NCBI GenBank assembly: GCA_027023165.1
Contig: JALVWX010000253.1
Location: 1-5,656 of the forward strand
Source: Thermococcus sp.
GTDB lineage: Archaea; Methanobacteriota_B; Thermococci; Thermococcales; Thermococcaceae
Length of the DNA: 5,656 bases
Direction: 5' to 3'
Shown here one piece after another: positions 1 to 5,656 of this stretch. A model generated the notes under the pieces. The model was not told the origin of the DNA and made no database searches. It was given only the letters and a program-made list of their open reading frames with translations. The position numbers and the translations under genes are program-made. Positions within the stretch are counted from its first letter, which is position 1. Every line of letters starts with the position of its first letter.

Positions 1-13
1 CGTGATGGTAGCT
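1..13 (-). mobile_element. Start of a second MCM intein (truncated by the window edge)
   Basis: After IHEALEQQ, archaeal MCMs normally continue with T-I-S-x-x-K-A-G. Here the frame continues SYHH instead. The point matches the second known intein site in Thermococcales MCM (CDC21-b), whose inteins start with serine. Only Ser1 and three further codons are visible, so the call rests on loss of the MCM consensus at a known insertion point. The alternative is a divergent or damaged MCM. Confidence 0.75.
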
Positions 14-2668
14 CTGCTGCTCCAGTGCTTCGTGTATGGCGCTCCTGTCGCGGTCGCTCATCTTATCAAATTCATCAATTAACGCGAATCCACCATCGGC
101 GAGAACGAGAACACCAGCTTCCAGAACCCACGAGCCGGTGAACTCGTCTCTCACGGCGGCTGCAGTGAGACCGGCCGCCGAACTACTCTTACCGCTCGTG
201 TAAATCGCCCTTGGAGCTAAATTGGCCACGTAGCGAAGGAGCTGGCTGTTGTGGACGAAGATATCGTTGGCGATGAAGTTGTGGTGCCCCGGAACCTGGA
301 GGTCGTAGACCCATGGGTGTTCGGGTTTATACTCCTCAATCTCGACTACCCTGTCCCAGAAGATGTCCGAGTTCGCAAGAAGGCTGAGGATTTCAACTTC
401 TTCAGATTCCGGTAGATGCATCTTGAGAGTTTCAACAATGGTCCCGAATTTCTCCCTGCTGGGCAACCTGTCACCCCTCTCGTAGTGGAGGTATGTCGAG
501 CGGTTTATACCAATCTCCCTCTGGGTTAACCCGGCTCTAGTTCTCAGCTCTCTGAGAATGCTTCCAACTCCCGGGACAACGTCCACGTTGGTGTTATTGG
601 TAATGCTCTCTGTGACGTCCTCAAGGATACGCTGTTTTTTCTTAATCCCAAAGCCAATCTCATCCCGGAACTTCACTGCGTCTTTCCCGGTTATGAAAAG
701 GCGGTAGTAAGTCTTCTTGTCCTCCATTTTTCCGTTGGTGGCCAGGCCTTTGGTCTCGTGCAACTGGGATTTTATACCAAGCTTGAGGAGCAGGTGCTGG
801 ACTCCTCTCAGCATCTCTTTTGACGCCGAAACAACTGTTACCTTTGGTCTCTTCCTGTCAACGGTCCCTTCAGCATCAAAGTATCCCCTGAGGAATGCTT
901 TGATATCCACCGTTCTTGCCCTGAAAAGCTGTGGTGGAACTGTCTTCTCGGCAGAGGGTTTTGCAAGCCTGAGCCATTCTACGAGAGAATATAGTTCAAC
1001 ACTGGAGACATAGACTTCTCTAGAGCTCTTCCCTCTGTGGGCTTCCCTTATCTTGGGGGCGAGGCCAACGCCTTTGAGGTAGCTGTAGACTTTGTCTATG
1101 AGTTCCGGATCGTTGTTTGTGAAGTAGAGGGTGGCGCTTCCGCCCCTGTTCTGAGCATAGCCTTCACCTGCTACCAGCCCCATAACGTACCAGAATTCCT
1201 CATCAGCAAACTTCGGGAGAACAAGCCTGCTCTTTGCAGTTTTCGGTTTTTTAATAGGCGCGTCGCTTAGTCTCACTGCTTCCCCTTCTATGGGGATAAT
1301 TCTTGGAACTGCTATGAAGTCCCCTTTTTTAAGCTCCTCCGCTCTCCTCGTCTTAAACTGTCCGTCCTCAAAGACGAAGAATGGATGGGTTGGCGTTACC
1401 TTAATCTCCCTGCCACTCGCCGTCTTTATCCTGAACATTCTCTCTGGGGCGGTTCTCTTCCAAGCTATGTTCGCTTTAACTTTCCTCACCTTCAGAGTCT
1501 TCGCGTCGAGGGCATAGAGTTCAAGGTCGATGGGAGCATAAAAGCCATCGTCAACTTTCCCGAGCGTTCCTTCCTTTTCCGCTCTCTCAACGGCTTCTTC
1601 AACAATCTCCCCAATCTTTTTCAGGCTTCCATCGGCCAAAACAACCTTTGTGTTGTAATCAACGCACTTAGCAACACCAGGATCTCCCACGAGCAGGACG
1701 TGGCTCTCTCCCCTTAACTTAGTCCCATCAGGTAAAGTTCTCTGCACGCCGCCGAACAGCGCCAAAGCTATGCCCTTCTTCACCGTCCTGTGGCCCCATA
1801 TTGCCGGTGCTATCGAATCGACTATGGCATCGACGATGTCCTTCCTCTTAGCTAACTCGCGGATCTTCTGCTCGTCCTCCGGGGAAATTTCAAGCTCCTC
1901 TATCTCCTTGCTGAGCTGCTCTATGTGGTTGACCTCGAGGACCTTCTTGAAGATTGGCCTCTTGTCCTTCTGCTCCAGGATGACGCGCAGGATTCCCGTG
2001 ACGAGAACGCGGTCTCCGGGCAGTGCCGCATCCACCATGTCGTCGAGCAGTATGGCATCGACGAAGCGCGGCATCTGGCCTCCCTTGAGGCTCTCCGGTC
2101 TGTCCTGGAGGCGGAAACTCTGGAAGTTTATGAAGCGGCTCTTCTCCACATCGAGGTCTATGTTCCTTGAGCCACAGGCGTCGCACTTTGCCGGCTTGAC
2201 GAGGTTCTCGTAGGGCCTCTGAAGCCTTGTCATCTCGTTGCCGCAGTCCTTGCAGACAAAAACGGCCTTCTCAACGAAGGGCTTGACCTCGCTCACGCGC
2301 GTGATGATTCCTTCGACCTGTATCAGACGGTTTATGTGCTCGCTCCCCAGCTCTTTGACGAGGAGCGTCTTGGGGAGGTTGAAAAAGCGCGCGTGGACCT
2401 TGAACTCCTCCTCCTTGAGGAGCTGCTCGCGGAGGACTATCTGTATTGCATCCTCCGCCCCCAGTATACTCTCCTCGGGGTTCTCTAAGAGTTCCGCCGC
2501 AAGTTCCGGGTCAAAGGAGTTGAGGTGCGTCCAGTCTATCGAGAGCGAGCGCTTTGGAGTGAGGGTAAGTAAATCCTTCAGCTTGTTCAGGTAGACTTCC
2601 CTTCCCTCGTCGTCTACGTACTCCCTCAGAAACCTCGCGTATCGCTCTATCATGTCCTCGCGGTCCAT
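1..2668 (-). CDS. mcm: Replicative DNA helicase MCM, intein-containing, partial (3' end beyond the window)
   Basis: ATP-dependent 3'-5' DNA helicase that unwinds the replication fork as a hexamer, working with GINS and the Cdc45-like GAN protein. The frame is open for 889 codons from ATG 2668 to the left edge. Extein features in order are the N-terminal domain (about residues 1-250) with a C4 zinc site (C139, C142, C162, C165) and a basic hairpin near KDKRP (about 235). The AAA+ domain follows, with Walker A GDPGVAK (328-334) directly interrupted by an intein. After residue 807 come SQLLRYVANLAPRAIYTSGK, Walker B ALIDEFDK (862-869) and EALEQQ (880-885), where a second intein begins. Only 412 extein residues lie inside the window; the family usually has about 650-700. 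The start overlaps the gins23 stop (TGATG), with GGTGAGG at 2679-2673 as ribosome binding site. In Thermococcus kodakarensis, which has several mcm copies, the one beside gins23 is, as I recall, the main helicase; orthology to it is inferred. Confidence 0.97.
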   Translation of the reverse strand, partial: MDREDMIERYARFLREYVDDEGREVYLNKLKDLLTLTPKRSLSIDWTHLNSFDPELAAELLENPEESILGAEDAIQIVLREQLLKEEEFKVHARFFNLPKTLLVKELGSEHINRLIQVEGIITRVSEVKPFVEKAVFVCKDCGNEMTRLQRPYENLVKPAKCDACGSRNIDLDVEKSRFINFQSFRLQDRPESLKGGQMPRFVDAILLDDMVDAALPGDRVLVTGILRVILEQKDKRPIFKKVLEVNHIEQLSKEIEELEISPEDEQKIRELAKRKDIVDAIVDSIAPAIWGHRTVKKGIALALFGGVQRTLPDGTKLRGESHVLLVGDPGVAKCVDYNTKVVLADGSLKKIGEIVEEAVERAEKEGTLGKVDDGFYAPIDLELYALDAKTLKVRKVKANIAWKRTAPERMFRIKTASGREIKVTPTHPFFVFEDGQFKTRRAEELKKGDFIAVPRIIPIEGEAVRLSDAPIKKPKTAKSRLVLPKFADEEFWYVMGLVAGEGYAQNRGGSATLYFTNNDPELIDKVYSYLKGVGLAPKIREAHRGKSSREVYVSSVELYSLVEWLRLAKPSAEKTVPPQLFRARTVDIKAFLRGYFDAEGTVDRKRPKVTVVSASKEMLRGVQHLLLKLGIKSQLHETKGLATNGKMEDKKTYYRLFITGKDAVKFRDEIGFGIKKKQRILEDVTESITNNTNVDVVPGVGSILRELRTRAGLTQREIGINRSTYLHYERGDRLPSREKFGTIVETLKMHLPESEEVEILSLLANSDIFWDRVVEIEEYKPEHPWVYDLQVPGHHNFIANDIFVHNSQLLRYVANLAPRAIYTSGKSSSAAGLTAAAVRDEFTGSWVLEAGVLVLADGGFALIDEFDKMSDRDRSAIHEALEQQSYHH
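425..562 (-). other. XRE-like helix-turn-helix domain within intein 1
   Basis: Intein residues about 369-414, located between the endonuclease part and C-terminal splicing block F. The segment reads LRELRTRAGLTQREIG, then a turn, then NRSTYLHYERGDRLPSREKF. This follows the classic Cro/XRE pattern: a first helix, LTQ-E-I as the second helix, S-TY--YE-G as recognition helix, and a P-RE-- third segment. Similar tails occur, to my knowledge, in some other archaeal DOD inteins. The likely role is extra contact with the homing target, by analogy to DNA-recognition modules of other inteins. That role is an inference, and regulation of its own host gene cannot be excluded. Confidence 0.75.
857..892 (-). 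other. Second LAGLIDADG (dodecapeptide) motif of intein 1
   Basis: Codes for LRGYFDAEGTVD at intein residues 259-270, block E. Glu266 is the expected catalytic acidic residue. It lies about 98 residues after the first motif, a normal spacing for DOD inteins. A lysine and VPP segment just before it (241-245) resembles block D. Confidence 0.85.
1154..1183 (-). other. First LAGLIDADG (dodecapeptide) motif of intein 1
   Basis: Codes for MGLVAGEGYA at intein residues 162-171, block C. Glu168 is the expected metal-binding acidic residue. The motif is intact, so this half of the endonuclease active site looks functional. Confidence 0.85.
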
Positions 2669-3162
2669 CACTCCTCACCAAGCCACTCGTTTCTTATCTT
2701 CGAAAGCTGGAGATAAACGCGCCTCTCCTCGGGTGACAGGCGGGAGAGCAGTTCGAGGCTGTTCGGGCGCCACATAACGGCCTTTAATATCTTGTTGAAG
2801 CGCAGCTTTTTGAGGTACTCGGTCTTCTTCTTGAGGTTGGCCAGCTTCGTGAGCTTGACGTTTATCGTCTCTATGCTCTCGCCCGCGTTCAGCCTGACGT
2901 AGTTCTCGAGGTAGTGCATGTAGAACTCGGCCCTGTCGTAGAGACCGGCTGGGAGGGGCATGATAGGCTCGTTCTCCCTCTCCTCGGCTATTGCCCGGTC
3001 TATCTCGCCTATTATCTTGTCCGTCTCGTCGACTATCTCGGCCACGCCGGCCTCCCACAGCTCCCTCGCCTTCCAGTCCTCCACGAGGACGACGTCCCCT
3101 GTATTCCAGTCGCCGAAGGGTTTGAGGATTTTAACCGCTATGAGCGCCCTGCCGGTGAGCAT
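2668..3162 (-). CDS. gins23: GINS complex subunit Gins23
   Basis: Subunit of the archaeal GINS complex, which binds and stimulates MCM and bridges it to GAN and primase at the fork. The protein has 164 residues. An N-terminal B-like beta domain (about 1-45, with KPFGDWNTGDVVLVEDWKAR) comes first. A linker rich in D, E and I follows (46-65). Then comes the helical A domain (about 68-164), with the PLPAGLYDRAEFYMHYLENY segment and a lysine-rich helix at 103-121 (KLTKLANLKKKTEYLKK). The B-then-A order is that of Sld5-unlike Psf2/Psf3-type subunits, so this is Gins23 and not Gins51. Position directly upstream of mcm is the usual archaeal arrangement for gins23. The ATG at 3162 is preceded by AGGTGGT (3172-3166). 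The last base of its TGA is the first base of the mcm ATG, which suggests translational coupling. Confidence 0.9.
   Translation of the reverse strand: MLTGRALIAVKILKPFGDWNTGDVVLVEDWKARELWEAGVAEIVDETDKIIGEIDRAIAEERENEPIMPLPAGLYDRAEFYMHYLENYVRLNAGESIETINVKLTKLANLKKKTEYLKKLRFNKILKAVMWRPNSLELLSRLSPEERRVYLQLSKIRNEWLGEE
2671..2679 (-). promoter_or_regulatory. Ribosome binding site of mcm inside the gins23 3' end
   Basis: Reads GGTGAGGAG on the minus strand just before the ATG at 2668, lying in the last codons of gins23. It supports the chosen mcm start and coupled translation of the two genes. Confidence 0.7.
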
Positions 3163-3165
3163 GAT

Positions 3166-3172
3166 ACCACCT
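3166..3172 (-). promoter_or_regulatory. Ribosome binding site of gins23
   Basis: AGGTGGT on the minus strand, with 5 nt between GGTG and the ATG at 3162. The spacing matches the other genes in the window and fixes the start. Confidence 0.65.
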
Positions 3173-3194
3173 TGAACGACCTAAGGTCTTCGTC

Positions 3195-3201
3195 TAATAA
3201 A
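3195..3201 (-). promoter_or_regulatory. TATA-like box of the gins23-mcm operon
   Basis: Minus-strand TTTATTA preceded by purines (GCAAGG, a possible BRE). Its centre lies about 36 nt before the gins23 ATG. With transcription usually starting about 25 nt downstream of the box, the leader would be roughly 10 nt, normal for Thermococcales. Predicted from sequence only. Confidence 0.5.
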
Positions 3202-3310
3202 CCTTGCCGGAACAGCTTGGAACCCCACTGAACTCGGTTATGCCAGTTTCGTTTCCACTCGAATGCGTTCATGAGCACAAATGTGCAGGAGAGCTGAAGG
3301 CTCGATAATC
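3202..3310. other. Central part of the divergent gins23 / phosphoesterase intergenic region
   Basis: Non-coding stretch between the two outward-facing promoters. It includes an imperfect palindrome GCACA-AA-TGTGC at 3275-3286 that could bind a dimeric regulator. No RNA gene, terminator or convincing small reading frame was found. Confidence 0.4.
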
Positions 3311-3311
3311 C

Positions 3312-3317
3312 TATAAA
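3312..3317 (+). promoter_or_regulatory. TATA box of the phosphoesterase gene
   Basis: TATAAA, centred about 34 nt before the ATG at 3348, the usual distance for this group. It drives the plus-strand pair (phosphoesterase and probably the downstream unknown gene). Confidence 0.6.
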
Positions 3318-3338
3318 CCCGGTGGAGAATCTGCTTAC

Positions 3339-3344
3339 GGTGAG
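3339..3344 (+). promoter_or_regulatory. Ribosome binding site of the phosphoesterase gene
   Basis: GGTGAG, with 5 nt between GGTG and the ATG at 3348. Supports that start over any internal one. Confidence 0.7.
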
Positions 3345-3347
3345 AGC

Positions 3348-3860
3348 ATGCTGATAGGGATAATGAGCGATACCCACGACAACCTTCCCGCGATAAGGAA
3401 AGCCGTCGAGCTTTTCAACCGCGAGAACGTTGAACTCGTCATCCACGCCGGCGACTACGTTGCCCCGTTCGTTGCGGGTGAGCTTAAGAAGCTTAAGGCT
3501 CCTCTAAGGGGCGTCTTCGGCAACAACGACGGCGAGAGGAAGGGCCTCTATGAGGCTCTCGGAATCTACGACGAGCTTGTAGAGCTTGAGGCCGATGGCA
3601 TGAAGATAGCGGTAACCCACGGGACGAACGAGGTTTTGGTGAGGGCACTCGCCAGGAGCAGGCTCTACGATGTGGTCGTCGTCGGCCACACCCACCGCTA
3701 CGAGATCCGCGAGGTGGGCAGGACGATACTTGTGAACCCGGGTGAGGTCTGCGGCTATCTAACCGGCGTGAAGAGCGCTGCCCTTCTCGACACGAGGAAG
3801 AGAGAAGTGAGGATAATCAACCTCGACACGGGGGAACTGCTCGGGGCAATGAGTCTCTAA
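3348..3860 (+). CDS. YfcE/MJ0936-type metallophosphoesterase
   Basis: Small cytosolic metal-dependent phosphodiesterase or phosphatase of 170 residues, the usual length of this family. All metal-binding motifs of the calcineurin-like fold are present in order: SDTHDN (Asp8, His10), HAGDYV (Asp36), GNND (Asn59/Asn60, Asp61), THG (His91) and GHTHR (His114, His116). These residues coordinate a two-metal centre. Close relatives are YfcE of E. coli and MJ0936 of Methanocaldococcus, which hydrolyse model phosphodiesters in vitro. Their natural substrate is not established, so none is assigned here. It is transcribed divergently from gins23, and the start fits its GGTGAG site and TATA box. The next gene begins 45 nt downstream on the same strand, so the two are probably co-transcribed. 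No truncation or missing key residue is seen. Confidence 0.92.
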   Translation: MLIGIMSDTHDNLPAIRKAVELFNRENVELVIHAGDYVAPFVAGELKKLKAPLRGVFGNNDGERKGLYEALGIYDELVELEADGMKIAVTHGTNEVLVRALARSRLYDVVVVGHTHRYEIREVGRTILVNPGEVCGYLTGVKSAALLDTRKREVRIINLDTGELLGAMSL

Positions 3861-3893
3861 CGAGCGTCTCTAACGAGCGCCTCTGACGAGTTG
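3855..3893 (+). repeat. Three tandem 13-bp repeats carrying stop codons in all three frames
   Basis: Units are CTCTAACGAGCGT (3855-3867), CTCTAACGAGCGC (3868-3880) and CTCTGACGAGTTG (3881-3893). The first unit holds the phosphoesterase TAA (3858-3860). Because 13 is not a multiple of 3, the TAA at 3871 and TGA at 3884 fall in the other two forward frames. It looks like local duplication of the gene end. A regulatory role is unproven. Confidence 0.85.
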
Positions 3894-3898
3894 CGGGC

Positions 3899-3903
3899 GG
3901 TGG
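3899..3903 (+). promoter_or_regulatory. Probable ribosome binding site deciding the start of the 287-residue protein
   Basis: GGTGG ends 2 nt before the ATG at 3906. Neither alternative upstream in-frame start (TTG 3891, GTG 3900) has a GGTG motif at a useful distance. The 3-nt gap after GGTG is shorter than the 5 nt at the other genes, so the choice is not certain. Confidence 0.5.
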
Positions 3904-3905
3904 CG

Positions 3906-4765
3906 ATGGAGGACATCCTCGTTCCCAAGGAGAGAACCGATGCGGTCGTCTTCATAGGCGTTGACCGGCGGGAGAACGTCGAGTTCATAAAAGTCTACGC
4001 GATGAGCGAGGAGGCCGCCTTAGAGGCGCTGGAGGCCTTTATGAACGCGAGGGGGCTCCATCCAGCCGACTACCGCCTCGTCAGCAGGGGCTTTGAGGAA
4101 ACCGCGGGGAGGAGAGCAATAACCACCCGCACCGAGGAGAGGCTCTCGGCCCTCGCTTCAAGGCTCGGCCTCAAACTCCTCTCGAACGGCGTCCTTCACA
4201 CTGGGGACGCGGAGGAACTCTATCAGCTCACCCTCCTCAGCGAGGAACTCTACGGAAGATTGAAAGAGAAGCGCTCCCGGGTGAGCAGGGGGAAGAAAAA
4301 GAGGGGCTTGGCAATCAGCGTCCAGAAAGCCCTTGAACTCGGCCTTCCTACACTCGTCATCAACTTCCGGGGGATCAACCTCGAACCCCTCATCCCGGAA
4401 GGAGCGGTCCTTCTCAGGGAGCCCTCCCCAGCCGAGGTTCTGAAGGCCATGGGGGAGAAGGTTGTCGTTGTGGAGACGGTCTGGCCAGATAAATATGCGG
4501 GACTTCCCCTGGCTATCAGGATAACCCTGCCGCCGCTGTCAAATGAGGAATTTGCCGATGAGCTTTCCAAGAGGCTTGGCTTTTCGGTCGACCCGGGCCT
4601 CTTTGAGGACTATCCCGAATGGCTTCTGAACTACAAAAACCTCGACTTCCTTGCGGAGATCGTTGAAAAGCTCATGGGAAGAGGCATAGATAACGAAACC
4701 GCCCTCGAGACTGCCGTCATGGCCAACCTTGGTTTTACCCCGTCGGATTTTGAGGGACTCGAGGG

Positions 4766-4769
<4 letters not shown>
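3906..4769 (+). CDS. Conserved-looking hypothetical protein, 287 residues
   Basis: I do not recognise this family. The protein is soluble, with no signal peptide or membrane segment. The N-terminal part (1-115) mixes beta (DAVVFIGVD, VEFIKVYAM) and helix (EEAALEALEAF). A strongly basic stretch follows at about 118-133 (RLKEKRSRVSRGKKKR), which could touch nucleic acid. The C-terminal half has a beta strand LPTLVINFRG (147-156), then VVVVETVWPD, AIRITLPPLSNEEFADEL and a helical tail (about 245-287). The order strand, polar loop, IRITLPP, helical bundle faintly resembles the sensor and lid part of an AAA+ protein. No Walker A or B exists, so an inactive relative is only a guess. ATG 3906 is chosen for its GGTGG site; TTG 3891 would add five residues (MRAVA). 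It follows the phosphoesterase and its stop overlaps the opposing gene. Confidence 0.75.

Positions 4770-5656
<887 letters not shown>

Larger units (their letters stand above)
248..1666 (-). mobile_element. Intein 1 in MCM (P-loop insertion site) with LAGLIDADG homing endonuclease and HTH
   Basis: In-frame protein intron of 473 residues, MCM residues 335-807. It starts with Cys1 (CVDYNTKVVLADG, block A) directly after Walker A Lys334. It ends with VHN (penultimate His472, terminal Asn473) before extein Ser808, so all four residues needed for standard splicing are present. Block B is VTPTHP (T91 to H94). Two dodecapeptide motifs are intact: GLVAGEGY (around 163-170, acidic Glu168) and LRGYFDAEGTVD (259-270, acidic Glu266). 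These predict an active DOD-type homing endonuclease. Block F is VYDLQVPGHHNFIANDIFVHN, at 453-473. The joined extein restores GDPGVAK-SQLLRYV, a perfect P-loop. The site matches the CDC21-a/MCM-a position known from Pyrococcus and Thermococcus (family knowledge). There is no frameshift or stop in the element. Splicing and endonuclease activity are inferred from motifs. Confidence 0.96.

Noticed and set aside
1385..1717. 110-residue plus-strand frame opposite the intein
   Set aside because: Antisense to intein 1 and its junction with MCM, with no known domain and no start signals. Treated as a shadow.
1770..2213. 147-residue open frame on the plus strand
   Set aside because: It lies fully antisense to the conserved N-terminal and AAA+ part of mcm, is very rich in serine and has no ribosome binding site. 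It is a by-product of mcm codon use.
2238..2594. 118-residue plus-strand frame
   Set aside because: Antisense to the MCM zinc-site region, serine- and arginine-rich, with no recognisable motif.
3202..3310. Possible CRISPR repeat or small RNA in the intergenic region (segment GTTTCCACTCGAATG)
   Set aside because: The opening resembles the start of some thermococcal CRISPR repeats, but there is a single copy, no spacer array and no stable RNA structure visible.
3138..3446. 102-residue minus-strand frame spanning the gins23/phosphoesterase intergenic region
   Set aside because: It overlaps both the phosphoesterase metal-site codons and the gins23 start and would cross both promoters. No ribosome binding site was seen.
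3481..3499. Short repeat with two AGCTTAAG copies
   Set aside because: It simply encodes the ELKKLK stretch of the phosphoesterase and has no further copies.
3891..3905. TTG 3891 or GTG 3900 as start of the 287-residue protein
   Set aside because: Neither has a GGTG motif at a useful distance, and TTG 3891 lies inside the third 13-bp repeat. ATG 3906 with GGTGG is preferred, though not certain.
4702..4765. 8-bp inverted repeat CCCTCGAG / CTCGAGGG near the convergent gene ends
   Set aside because: The arms are 48 nt apart, both lie within coding codons of Leu-Glu type, and no U-rich tail follows. It is not a credible terminator.

Overview
The window looks like chromosomal DNA of a hyperthermophilic euryarchaeon of the Thermococcales, most likely a GC-rich Thermococcus. 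The reasons are an archaeal MCM helicase interrupted by inteins, a Gins23 gene directly upstream of it, an archaeal rtcA, very short leaders, GGTG-type ribosome binding sites placed 5 nt before most starts, and TATA-like boxes about 35 nt before start codons. The species is not identified.

Layout. Positions 1-2668 (minus strand) carry the 5' part of mcm, the replicative helicase gene. It is an unbroken 889-codon reading frame that runs off the left edge. It holds a complete 473-residue intein (248-1666) inserted inside the Walker A P-loop (GDPGVAK / S). A second intein starts at its Ser1 (position 13) after the EALEQQ motif and leaves the window. The first intein has splicing blocks, both LAGLIDADG motifs and an extra XRE-like helix-turn-helix. 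Positions 2668-3162 (minus) encode Gins23, whose stop codon overlaps the mcm start (TGATG), giving a gins23-mcm replication operon. Positions 3163-3347 are a divergent promoter region.

On the plus strand, 3348-3860 encodes a small YfcE/MJ0936-type metallophosphoesterase. Three 13-bp repeats (3855-3893) follow, which put a stop codon in each forward frame. An unrecognised 287-residue protein comes next (3906-4769). It converges on an unrecognised 195-residue protein on the minus strand (4766-5353), and their stop codons overlap. A compact divergent promoter region (5354-5440) then separates that gene from the first 72 codons of rtcA (5441 onward), the RNA 3'-terminal phosphate cyclase.

Function. 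Gins23 and MCM are two parts of the archaeal CMG-like replicative helicase (MCM, GINS, GAN/Cdc45-like), so their co-expression makes sense. The MCM intein must splice out before the ATPase site exists. The phosphoesterase, the two unknown proteins and RtcA show no evident functional link to replication. The most unusual material is the double-intein arrangement in the MCM ATPase core, with its HTH-bearing homing endonuclease and AT-rich codon patches in the flanking extein, and the triple-stop repeat. I see no CRISPR array, tRNA, rRNA, IS element or prophage gene.
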